Assembly (NCBI GenBank): GCA_007116535.1
Contig: SKIG01000088.1
Coordinates: forward strand, 1 to 11,885
Source of the DNA: Psychroflexus sp.
Lineage (GTDB): Bacteria > Bacteroidota > Bacteroidia > Flavobacteriales > Flavobacteriaceae
Reading direction: 5' to 3'
DNA: 11,885 nt
In this document: piece by piece, positions 4,614-11,885 of the stretch
Layout: each line of letters starts with the position of its first letter
Position numbering within the stretch: the stretch's first letter is position 1
Notes under the pieces: generated by a model
Told to the model about the DNA's origin: nothing
The model's database searches: none
What the model saw: only the letters and a program-made list of their open reading frames with translations
Position numbers and translations under genes: made by a program

Positions 4614-6566
4614 ATGGTAACCTCAAAAAACATACTCAAACGCTTCTACCTAATTATAGGTCTGCTTGTCGTATTTGTACTTTTTATAGGTTACAAATTG
4701 TTCAATATTCAAATTAAAGAAGGAGAACATTACCGTTCATTAGCTGAAAAAACTGTTTATAAAAAGTTTACCATTGACCCAAATCGGGGAAACCTATACG
4801 ATGCTAACTTGAATTTATTGGCCACTTCGGTGCCTAAATTTGAAATTCGCTTTGATGCCTTGGCACCAAGTGAAGCTAATTTTAAAGAACATTTGTCTGA
4901 ACTTTCTGTTGCCCTGTCAAAGCAATTGGGAGGTACGCCTGATTTCTATCAAAATAAATTACGCACTGCACGCGCCAATAAAAATCGTTATGTATTCATT
5001 GCGAAAAATTTAGATTACTCGGACTACATGAAAATACGAGAGTTTCCTTTGTTCAACTTAGGGGCTTACAAAGGAGGTTTTATCGCTGAACAACAAACAG
5101 TTAGAGAGCATCCTTTAGGTAAAGTTGGTGAAAGAATTGTTGGTTACGGAAACATTGGTTTAGAAGGAGCTTTCGACCATTATTTAAAAGGAAAACAAGG
5201 CCAACGAATGAAGCAGCGCATTGCCAAAGGACAATGGAAGCCAATTAGCGACGCCAATGAAGTTGAGCCAGTCGATGGATACGATGTTATTTCAACCATA
5301 GATATTACTATTCAAGATATTGCGCATCACGCACTTTTAGAGTCTTTAGAAAAATACGAAGCTGAGCATGGCTCGGTGGTGGTCATGGAAACAAAAACAG
5401 GAGAAATAAAGGCCATAGCTAATTTAGGTAGAAGCGCAACCTCAGGTAAATACTACGAAAAGCTAAATTATGCGGTATATGAAGCGCATGAGCCGGGTTC
5501 GACTTTCAAACTGATGACATTAGCGGCGGCTTTAGAAGACAAAGTGGTCGATACCACTACTTTAGTTGATACAAAAAATGGTCAGATTAAGTATTTTGAC
5601 CGAGTAGTTAAAGATTCACGCCTTGGAGGATATGGAGTAATCAACATGGCTCAAGCTTTTGAAGTTTCTGCCAATACCGCCTTTTCTGAAATTATTTATA
5701 ATAATTACAAAGCTAAGCCTGAACGTTTTGTCAATCGCTTGTTGAATATGGGATTAGGAGAGCCTATTGGTTTAGAAATAAAAGGAGAAGGACAACCAAA
5801 AATTCCACACCCTGACGATAGTAATTGGTACGGAACAACTTTGCCATGGTTGTCATTTGGTTATGGAGTTTCGATGACACCTTTGCAAACACTTACTTTC
5901 TACAATGCTATTGCAAATGATGGAGTTCGTGTAAAACCAAAATTCATCAAAGAAGTAAGGGATAGAAATGTGTTGGTGAAAGATTTTACGAAGGTGAGCT
6001 ACCAAGGCTCTGTTTGTTCCAAAGAAACCGCTCAAATTTTACGTAAGTTGATGCAAAACACCGTAGAAAGAGGAACAGCATCCAATATTTATAGTCCAAA
6101 CTTTTCGATGGCGGGTAAAACAGGTACTTGTCAAATTGAGTATTGGATAGAAGCAGGACGCTATGTTTCTTCATTTGCAGGATATTTCCCCGCTGACGAA
6201 CCTAAGTACTCATGTATCGTGGTCATTCACAAGCCAAATCCATCCAAAGGTTATTACGGAAGTACGGTTGCAGCGCCTGTTTTTCAAAAGATAGCTAGGA
6301 AAATTTATATAGATACCCCCGTTCAATACGAGGTGAATCTTACTGAAGCTTTACCTAACTCATTTCAGCAATACTTTTCTTTAGTTGAAAAAAAAAAAAA
6401 AGTAATGCCGAATCTAAAGGGCGTCCCTGCTATGGATGCAATTGCGATTTTAGAAAACATGGGTTTAAAAGTGAAACTGATCGGAAGAGGTAAAGTGGTA
6501 AGCCAATCTATTCCAAGCGGACAAAAAGTAAACGAAAGTCAAATTATAAATCTAATATTAAGTTGA
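4614..6566 (+). CDS. ftsI: Penicillin-binding protein FtsI/PBP3 (septal transpeptidase) with PASTA domain
   Basis: FtsI is the class B PBP that cross-links septal peptidoglycan, paired with FtsW. The 650-residue protein has a membrane anchor at about 11-29, a PBP dimerisation domain at about 50-210 (including RGNLYD at 58-63), and a transpeptidase domain at about 245-565. Catalytic motifs are complete: STFK at 296-299 (Ser296 nucleophile), SAN at 352-354 and KTG at 502-504. A single PASTA domain at about 597-650 follows (VMPNLKG...SQSIPSGQKV). A run of 14 adenines (6388-6401) encodes the lysines at 593-596 just before the PASTA domain. Its last four bases, TTGA, contain the TTG start of murE. 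PASTA-bearing FtsI is common in Bacteroidota, so the architecture itself is not unusual. Confidence 0.96.
   Translation: MVTSKNILKRFYLIIGLLVVFVLFIGYKLFNIQIKEGEHYRSLAEKTVYKKFTIDPNRGNLYDANLNLLATSVPKFEIRFDALAPSEANFKEHLSELSVALSKQLGGTPDFYQNKLRTARANKNRYVFIAKNLDYSDYMKIREFPLFNLGAYKGGFIAEQQTVREHPLGKVGERIVGYGNIGLEGAFDHYLKGKQGQRMKQRIAKGQWKPISDANEVEPVDGYDVISTIDITIQDIAHHALLESLEKYEAEHGSVVVMETKTGEIKAIANLGRSATSGKYYEKLNYAVYEAHEPGSTFKLMTLAAALEDKVVDTTTLVDTKNGQIKYFDRVVKDSRLGGYGVINMAQAFEVSANTAFSEIIYNNYKAKPERFVNRLLNMGLGEPIGLEIKGEGQPKIPHPDDSNWYGTTLPWLSFGYGVSMTPLQTLTFYNAIANDGVRVKPKFIKEVRDRNVLVKDFTKVSYQGSVCSKETAQILRKLMQNTVERGTASNIYSPNFSMAGKTGTCQIEYWIEAGRYVSSFAGYFPADEPKYSCIVVIHKPNPSKGYYGSTVAAPVFQKIARKIYIDTPVQYEVNLTEALPNSFQQYFSLVEKKKKVMPNLKGVPAMDAIAILENMGLKVKLIGRGKVVSQSIPSGQKVNESQIINLILS
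6388..6401 (+). repeat. A14 homopolymer inside ftsI at the transpeptidase-PASTA junction
   Basis: Fourteen consecutive A encode the end of Glu592 and Lys593-596. Losing one A makes the next codons AAG TAA, ending the protein at residue 596, exactly before the PASTA domain. Gaining one A gives a tail of about 27 unrelated residues. Such tracts are known sites of polymerase slippage in DNA and RNA. Confidence 0.9.
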
Positions 6567-8029
6567 GCCAAATTAAAGACATATTATATCGTGTGCCGAT
6601 TCTTGCGGTGGAAGGAAATACCAACCACCACATCACTCATATACATATAGATTCTCGAAAAGTTGGTTTAAATGATTTATTCATTGCCATTTCGGGAGAA
6701 GCTTCAGATGGGCATGACTTTATCAAAAGCGCGATAGACAAAGGTGCTTTGGCGATTGTTTGTGAAAAATTACCTGAGCAGCGCAATAACGGGGTTACAT
6801 ATATTCAAGTAGCAGATGCGAGAGTCGCAGCGGCCTACATAGCAAGTAATTACTACGGAAATCCGTCGCAAGATTTACAACTTATAGGCGTAACAGGTAC
6901 CAACGGAAAGACAACTGTAGCCTCTTTGTTGTATGACTTGTTTTTTGCAGTCGGTTTTAAAGTTGGATTAATTTCAACAGTGGTTATCAAAATAAATGAG
7001 ACTTCTTATGAAACCAAACTAACCACACCTGATTCATTGACCATCAATAGCTATTTAGCTAAAATGCGTGATGAAGAAGTTGAGTATGTTTTTATGGAAG
7101 TAAGTTCTCATGGAATTGCTCAAAAAAGAAGTTTGGGCTTACACTTTCAAGTAGGAATTTTCACCAACTTGAGTCACGACCACCTAGATTATCACGAAAC
7201 TTTTGCTGCATATAGAGACATCAAAAAGCAATTTTTTGACCAATTACCAAAAACATCGGTTGCCATTACCAATATAGACGACAAAAACGGCAACTATATG
7301 TTGCAAAATACCAAAGCCAAAAAAGTAAGCTATGCATTGAAGTCGCATGCAGATTACCAAGCTAAAATTCTAGAAAACAATTTCAATGGTTTACTGTTGA
7401 AAATCAATCAAGATGAAGTATGGTCAGGACTAATAGGAAGCTTCAATGCGTATAATTTGTTGGCAGTGTTTGCTGCATCTCAAGCCTTGAAGTTAGATCG
7501 AATGGAAAGTCTGCGATTGATAAGCCAATTAAAGCCTGTCAACGGAAGATTTCAACAGTTTACTTCCAAGCAACTGAAGGTAACTGCCATTGTAGATTAT
7601 GCTCATACACCTGATGCGCTTCAAAATGTCTTAGAGACTATCAACGATATTCGCACCAAAAACGAACAATTAATTTGCGTGGTAGGATGTGGAGGAAACA
7701 GAGATGCAAGCAAGCGACCTTTGATGGCAGAAATAGCAACATCATTAAGTACTAAAACCATATTTACGAGTGATAATCCTCGTTTTGAAGACCCACAGCA
7801 AATCATTCAAGAAATGGAAAAAGGGGTTAGCCCAACTGATGTTTCTAAAGTTTTGTCTGTTGAAAATAGAGAGCAAGCCATCAAAACTGCTTGTTCTTTG
7901 GCACAAGAAGGAGATATAATTCTAATTGCCGGTAAAGGACATGAAAATTACCAAGAAATTAAAGGAGAGCGTTCTCCTTTCGATGATTTCTTGATGGTAA
8001 AAAAACACCTATTATCCCAAAACAAATAA
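6563..8029 (+). CDS. murE: UDP-MurNAc-L-Ala-D-Glu:meso-diaminopimelate ligase MurE
   Basis: MurE is the cytoplasmic ATP-dependent ligase that adds the third residue of the peptidoglycan stem. The 488-residue protein has the N-terminal UDP-binding domain with DSRKV (30-34), the ATP-binding GVTGTNGKTT (109-118), TTPDS (154-158) for the UMAG substrate, EVSSHG (179-184), SHDHLDYH (204-211) with Lys221 as the likely carbamylated lysine, and DYAHTPDAL (345-353). The C-terminal domain has GCGGNRD (375-381). DNPR at 404-407 is the specificity motif for meso-diaminopimelate, and GKGHE is at 457-461. The TTG start is supported by family-like initial residues (SQIKDILYRV) and by the TTGA overlap with the ftsI stop, a typical coupling arrangement. 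The next gene begins 3 bp after the stop. Confidence 0.95.
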   Translation: MSQIKDILYRVPILAVEGNTNHHITHIHIDSRKVGLNDLFIAISGEASDGHDFIKSAIDKGALAIVCEKLPEQRNNGVTYIQVADARVAAAYIASNYYGNPSQDLQLIGVTGTNGKTTVASLLYDLFFAVGFKVGLISTVVIKINETSYETKLTTPDSLTINSYLAKMRDEEVEYVFMEVSSHGIAQKRSLGLHFQVGIFTNLSHDHLDYHETFAAYRDIKKQFFDQLPKTSVAITNIDDKNGNYMLQNTKAKKVSYALKSHADYQAKILENNFNGLLLKINQDEVWSGLIGSFNAYNLLAVFAASQALKLDRMESLRLISQLKPVNGRFQQFTSKQLKVTAIVDYAHTPDALQNVLETINDIRTKNEQLICVVGCGGNRDASKRPLMAEIATSLSTKTIFTSDNPRFEDPQQIIQEMEKGVSPTDVSKVLSVENREQAIKTACSLAQEGDIILIAGKGHENYQEIKGERSPFDDFLMVKKHLLSQNK

Positions 8030-8032
8030 ACT

Positions 8033-9268
8033 ATGCTATACCATTTATTTGATTATTTAGATGCAAATTTTGATATTCCGGGGACAGGCTTATTCGGGTA
8101 TATTTCCTTCCGTTCGGCAGCAGCAATCATCTTAGCTTTGCTTCTATCAACTGTTTTTGGAAAGCGAATAATCAATTTTTTACGCCGCAAACAAGTAGGT
8201 GAGAGCGTAAGAGATTTAGGCTTAGAGGGACAAATTGAAAAAGCAGGAACGCCAACAATGGGTGGGCTTATCATCATATTTTCGACACTTATTCCTGTGT
8301 TGTTGTTTGCTCAGTTAAGCAATATCTACATTATTCTGCTTATCATCACTACTTTATGGATGGGAGCTATTGGTTTTTTAGACGATTATATCAAAACTTT
8401 AAAAAAAAATAAAGACGGATTAAAAGGACGTTTTAAAGTAATAGGACAAGTCGGTTTAGGAATTATCGTAGGCGCAACAATGTTTTTTCATCCTGATGTA
8501 ACAGTTAGAAATAAAGTTTCTACTTCGTCAAATATCGAACAAATTGAAGTGGTCGTAAGCGATCAAGTTAGCTATAGAAAAGAGGAAAAATCTACACAAA
8601 CTAACATTCCTTTTATCAAAGATAATGAGTTGGACTACTCTGATTTAATTACGTGGATAGACCCAAGTTTGAAAAAGTACGCATGGTTGATTTTTATTCC
8701 TATTGTGATTTTTATAGTAACAGCTGTTTCCAATGGAGCCAATTTAACTGATGGAATAGACGGCTTGGCAGCAGGAAGTTCAGTGATTATAGTAGTAACC
8801 TTAGGGGTTTTTGCATGGATTTCAGGGAATTATATTTTTTCTAATTACCTCAATGTGATGAATATTCCTCGAATTGGTGAAGCCACCATTTTTATAGCAG
8901 CTTTTGCCGGGGGATTGATAGGTTTTCTTTGGTACAACACCTATCCTGCACAAGTATTTATGGGCGATACAGGGAGTTTAACCATCGGAGGAATTATTGC
9001 AGTTCTTGCTATTGCAACACGAAAAGAATTATTGATTCCAATTTTGTGTGGAATATTTCTTATTGAAAACTTATCTGTTGTTATGCAGGTTAGTTATTTC
9101 AAATACACAAAGAAAAAATATGGCGAAGGAAAACGAATTTTCCTTATGTCGCCACTGCATCATCATTACCAAAAGAAGGGGTTGCACGAGAGTAAAATTG
9201 TTGTGCGTTTTTGGATTGTCGGCATTTTGTTGGCCATCTTAGCCATAATCACATTAAAAATTAGATAA
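8033..9268 (+). CDS. mraY: Phospho-MurNAc-pentapeptide transferase MraY
   Basis: MraY is a polytopic inner-membrane enzyme that moves phospho-MurNAc-pentapeptide from UDP to undecaprenyl phosphate, giving lipid I. The 411 residues have about ten membrane segments. Active-site motifs are DDYIK (117-121) with the following GRFK (132-135), [10 protein letters not shown] (237-246), MGDTGS (310-315) and [10 protein letters not shown] (374-383). Compared with the roughly 360-residue proteobacterial enzyme, the extra length is mainly a hydrophilic loop at about 155-213. By the known MraY topology this loop should face the periplasm; longer MraY proteins of about 410 residues are usual in Bacteroidota as I recall. 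It lies 3 bp after murE, and murD begins 2 bp after its stop. Confidence 0.96.
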   Translation: MLYHLFDYLDANFDIPGTGLFGYISFRSAAAIILALLLSTVFGKRIINFLRRKQVGESVRDLGLEGQIEKAGTPTMGGLIIIFSTLIPVLLFAQLSNIYIILLIITTLWMGAIGFLDDYIKTLKKNKDGLKGRFKVIGQVGLGIIVGATMFFHPDVTVRNKVSTSSNIEQIEVVVSDQVSYRKEEKSTQTNIPFIKDNELDYSDLITWIDPSLKKYAWLIFIPIVIFIVTAVSNGANLTDGIDGLAAGSSVIIVVTLGVFAWISGNYIFSNYLNVMNIPRIGEATIFIAAFAGGLIGFLWYNTYPAQVFMGDTGSLTIGGIIAVLAIATRKELLIPILCGIFLIENLSVVMQVSYFKYTKKKYGEGKRIFLMSPLHHHYQKKGLHESKIVVRFWIVGILLAILAIITLKIR

Positions 9269-9270
9269 AA

Positions 9271-10611
9271 GTGAAAAAAGTAAGCATACTTGGTGGAGGC
9301 GAAAGCGGAGTTGGTGCAGCTATTTTAGCTAAGCATCAGCAATACCGTGTTTTCCTAAGTGAAGGCGGTCAGCTCAAAGAGGACTACCGCAATATGCTTA
9401 TGCATTACGAAATTCCTTTTGAAGAAGGAAAACATACTCATGAACGAATTTTTGATGCTGATTTGGTGGTAAAAAGCCCCGGAATACCTGATGATGTTCC
9501 CATAATAATTCAACTGAAGGAAAAAGTGATTCCTGTTATTTCTGAAATTGAATTTGCAGGCTATTTCACAAAAGCTAATTTAATAGGAATTACAGGGTCA
9601 AACGGAAAAACTACAGTCACCATAATGACCTACCACATTTTAAAGCATGCTAAGTTAGATGTTGGAATGGCGGGGAATGTTGGTGATAGCTTCGCCTTGC
9701 AAGTGGCTGAAAGTCCAAAATCGACTTATGTATTGGAGTTGAGTAGTTTTCAGTTGGATGACATTCAAGAATTCAATCCGAGTATTGCTATTATCACGAG
9801 TATTACTCCAGCTCATTTGGATAGGTACAACAACGATTTTCCAACGTATGTAGCTTCAAAATTTCAAATTGTAAAGAATCATTCAAACGCAGATTCTCTG
9901 ATTTACAATGCAGATGAAGCAACAATTACAGATTGGATAGCAAGTAATGAGATAGCTTCTCAGCTATTCCCGATTTCTGTGCAACCCGATAGAGTTCCTA
10001 AGCAAGGAGCTATTATTTACGAAGACAAAATAGAATTTATAATAAACGACAATTCATTCACTATGTTGACAAAGAATCTACAAGTTCAAGGAGCGCATAA
10101 CCTAAAAAATGCAGCAGCAAGTTCATTGGCAGCCAAGCTTTTACAAATTAGAAATCAAACGATAAAAGAGAGTTTAGAAACCTTTCAAGGGGTCGAACAT
10201 CGTTTGGAGAAGGTGGTGAAAATTAACAAAGTTAGTTTCATCAACGATTCTAAAGCTACTAATGTAAACGCAACTTATTATGCTTTGGAAAGTATGCGTC
10301 AGCCAACGATATGGATTGTTGGCGGAGTAGATAAAGGCAATAATTACAATGAATTGCTACCACTTGTCAATGAAAAAGTGAAAGCAATTATTTTCCTCGG
10401 AGTCGATAACCAAAAGATTATACACACCTTTGGAAATATTGTCGTCGATATATTTGAAACAACCGATATGCAAGAGGCGGTAAAGCATGCTTATTCAATG
10501 GCAGAAGCTAACGACTGTGTATTGCTTTCGCCGGCTTGTGCGAGTTTTGATTTATTTAAAAATTATGAAGACAGAGGAAATCAATTTAAAGAAGCGATAA
10601 AAACATTGTAA
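9271..10611 (+). CDS. murD: UDP-N-acetylmuramoyl-L-alanine--D-glutamate ligase MurD
   Basis: MurD is the cytoplasmic ATP-dependent ligase that adds D-glutamate to UDP-MurNAc-L-Ala. The 446-residue protein starts at GTG with a glycine-rich UDP-binding loop GGGESGVG (8-15) and has VKSPGIP (67-73), the ATP-binding GITGSNGKTT (106-115), ELSSFQL (156-162), HLDRY (182-186) with Lys197 as the likely carbamylated lysine, the GVEHRLE domain junction (307-313), NDSKATN (325-331) and the C-terminal LLSPACASFD (418-427) with RG at 435-436. All three Mur ligase domains are present. The gene follows mraY by 2 bp and abuts ftsW with no gap. In function it acts before murE, although it is placed after mraY. 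Confidence 0.95.
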   Translation: MKKVSILGGGESGVGAAILAKHQQYRVFLSEGGQLKEDYRNMLMHYEIPFEEGKHTHERIFDADLVVKSPGIPDDVPIIIQLKEKVIPVISEIEFAGYFTKANLIGITGSNGKTTVTIMTYHILKHAKLDVGMAGNVGDSFALQVAESPKSTYVLELSSFQLDDIQEFNPSIAIITSITPAHLDRYNNDFPTYVASKFQIVKNHSNADSLIYNADEATITDWIASNEIASQLFPISVQPDRVPKQGAIIYEDKIEFIINDNSFTMLTKNLQVQGAHNLKNAAASSLAAKLLQIRNQTIKESLETFQGVEHRLEKVVKINKVSFINDSKATNVNATYYALESMRQPTIWIVGGVDKGNNYNELLPLVNEKVKAIIFLGVDNQKIIHTFGNIVVDIFETTDMQEAVKHAYSMAEANDCVLLSPACASFDLFKNYEDRGNQFKEAIKTL

Positions 10612-11832
10612 GTGACTCAACCTAAAGCATATACATTTTTTAAATCTATAGAAGGAGACAAAATAATATGGGCAGTAGCTGTATTGTTAGCTATCTTTTC
10701 CTTTATTCCTGTGTACACGGCTAGTAGCAACTTGGCGTATTTGAATGGAGGAAATGGAAGCACTGTTTCTTACTTAATCAAGCATTTCATGCACATATTT
10801 ATTGGGTTTATTCTGATGTATGGAATTCATAAAATTCCTTACCGCTATTTTAGGGGAATTTCAATTTTGATGCTTCCTGTGGTGGTAGTCTTACTCATTA
10901 TTACACTTAGTCAAGGAACAACTATTGGTGGTGCGAATGCGAGTCGTTGGATCAATGTTCCTGTGGTAAATGTTTCTTTTCAAACCTCGAGTTTAGCCTC
11001 TGTGGTGTTATTAGTATATGTAGCGAGATATTTATCTAAAATCAAAGATAAAGTGGTCAACTTTAAGGAAACTATACTTCCGTTGTGGATTCCTGTTGGA
11101 ATTGTAGTGGGCTTGATTTTACCCGCTAACTTTTCTACAGCGGCTATAATTTTCTCTTTGGTCATGGTATTGGCATTTTTAGGAGGATATCCGCTCAAAT
11201 ACCTCGGTTTTGTATTAGGAATCGGAGTAGCTGTCTTAGGGATTTTTATACTTATAGCTATGGCTTTTCCTGATGCCATGCCAAACAGAGTTGATACGTG
11301 GTCAAGTAGAATACAGAATTTTGCAAGTGATGCAGATACCGAAGAACAATACCAAGTCCAAAAAGCTAAAATTGCTATTGCAAGTGGTGGTTTTTTTGGA
11401 AACGGGATTGGTAAAAGTGTTCAAAGAAACTTTTTACCTCAGTCTTCTTCGGATTTTATCTATGCCATCATTGTAGAAGAAATGGGCTTGTTTGGGGGCA
11501 TTGGCGTACTATTGGCCTATGTGTTTATTTTATGGCGAATAGCAATCCAAGTAACCAAAACAAAATCAGTTTTTGGTCAGTTATTGATTATAGCAGTTGG
11601 CTTGCCATTTATTTTTCAGGCTTTTGTCAATATGGGTGTTGCTGTTTCCCTTTTTCCTGTAACGGGGCAAACTTTACCGTTAATAAGTAGCGGAGGGAGT
11701 TCGATTTGGATGACGTGCCTATCGCTAGGGATTTTACAAAGCGTCGCAGCGAATAGAGATAAAATTGAGGTAATAGAATCTACTGACGAGGAATTTGAAA
11801 ACCCCTTAGAAGTATTGAGTGAAACGATTTAG
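10612..11832 (+). CDS. ftsW: SEDS-family septal peptidoglycan glycosyltransferase FtsW
   Basis: FtsW polymerises lipid II at the septum together with FtsI. The 406-residue SEDS protein has about ten membrane segments, a cytoplasmic N-terminus, the large extracellular loop at about 222-285, and the SSSDFIYAIIVEE motif (278-290) whose Asp281 corresponds to the catalytic Asp of SEDS enzymes. Near the C-terminus is TGQTLPLISSGGSS (351-364), the family signature. The loop element usually written PDLGT reads PANFST here (171-176); I believe related Bacteroidota proteins share this. FtsW is preferred over RodA because of its place in the dcw cluster after murD. The GTG start directly follows the murD stop codon. 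The hydrophilic, acidic C-terminal tail (about 381-406) is probably cytoplasmic. Confidence 0.94.
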   Translation: MTQPKAYTFFKSIEGDKIIWAVAVLLAIFSFIPVYTASSNLAYLNGGNGSTVSYLIKHFMHIFIGFILMYGIHKIPYRYFRGISILMLPVVVVLLIITLSQGTTIGGANASRWINVPVVNVSFQTSSLASVVLLVYVARYLSKIKDKVVNFKETILPLWIPVGIVVGLILPANFSTAAIIFSLVMVLAFLGGYPLKYLGFVLGIGVAVLGIFILIAMAFPDAMPNRVDTWSSRIQNFASDADTEEQYQVQKAKIAIASGGFFGNGIGKSVQRNFLPQSSSDFIYAIIVEEMGLFGGIGVLLAYVFILWRIAIQVTKTKSVFGQLLIIAVGLPFIFQAFVNMGVAVSLFPVTGQTLPLISSGGSSIWMTCLSLGILQSVAANRDKIEVIESTDEEFENPLEVLSETI

Positions 11833-11835
11833 AAA

Positions 11836-11885
11836 ATGAAGAATAATGAACCTGCTCTAAGGAGTAGAAGCAATAGCAAACATAG
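11836..11885 (+). CDS. murG: Probable start of murG (first 16 codons, cut by window edge)
   Basis: An ATG 3 bp after the ftsW stop opens a frame that stays open to the window end: MKNNEPALRSRSNSKH. In Bacteroidota clusters the next gene is murG, the lipid II-forming glycosyltransferase, and the short spacing fits. The diagnostic GGGTGGH motif would lie beyond the edge, so identity is inferred from gene order only. If it is murG, it carries a polar N-terminal extension of at least ten residues. Confidence 0.4.
   Translation, partial: MKNNEPALRSRSNSKH

Noticed and set aside
8401..8409. A9 run in mraY as a slippage site
   Set aside because: It is shorter, lies within lysine and asparagine codons of a conserved loop, and A runs of this length are common in AT-rich genomes.

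Overview
The window looks like a chromosomal segment of a Bacteroidota bacterium, most likely Flavobacteriales-like. The evidence is AT-rich DNA, almost no Shine-Dalgarno sequences, promoter boxes of the Bacteroidota type (TTG, about 20 nt, TAnnTTTG), a Bacteroidota-type FtsL, a long MraY of about 410 residues, an FtsI with one C-terminal PASTA domain, and a MurE with the meso-diaminopimelate signature DNPR. The species cannot be named from the sequence alone.

Layout. Positions 1-1324 (minus strand) hold a leftward pair: engB (cut by the window edge), a ribosome-assembly GTPase, preceded by an alpha/beta hydrolase with an intact catalytic triad. Positions 1662-2495 (minus strand) hold a small accessory module with its own promoter. 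It has an intact 51-residue antitoxin-like gene, followed by a GNAT acetyltransferase broken by two in-frame stop codons. It reads as the remains of an acetyltransferase toxin-antitoxin pair lodged in the divergent spacer between the hydrolase and the division cluster. Positions 2835-11885 (plus strand) hold the start of the division and cell wall (dcw) cluster: mraZ, rsmH, ftsL-like, ftsI, murE, mraY, murD, ftsW and probably the first codons of murG.

How the genes work together. MraZ is the cluster's DNA-binding regulator, and a three-unit 10-bp direct repeat (GTGG at 2835, 2845, 2855) just upstream is a textbook-like operator. A two-unit copy in inverted orientation lies at 2703-2716. RsmH methylates 16S rRNA. 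MurE and MurD build the muropeptide stem on UDP-MurNAc, MraY transfers it to the lipid carrier, and FtsW and FtsI polymerise and cross-link septal peptidoglycan, with the FtsL-like protein as a divisome linker. Genes from mraZ to ftsW overlap or lie within 22 bp of each other, and four of the eight use GTG or TTG starts, which suggests one translationally coupled operon.

Points most worth a second look are the doubly interrupted GNAT gene beside an intact antitoxin-like gene, the inverted second MraZ box pair, and a 14-A homopolymer in ftsI. The homopolymer sits exactly at the junction between the transpeptidase and PASTA domains, and loss of one A would give an immediate stop there. The dcw genes themselves are conventional; I see no clear evidence of a wholly new system.
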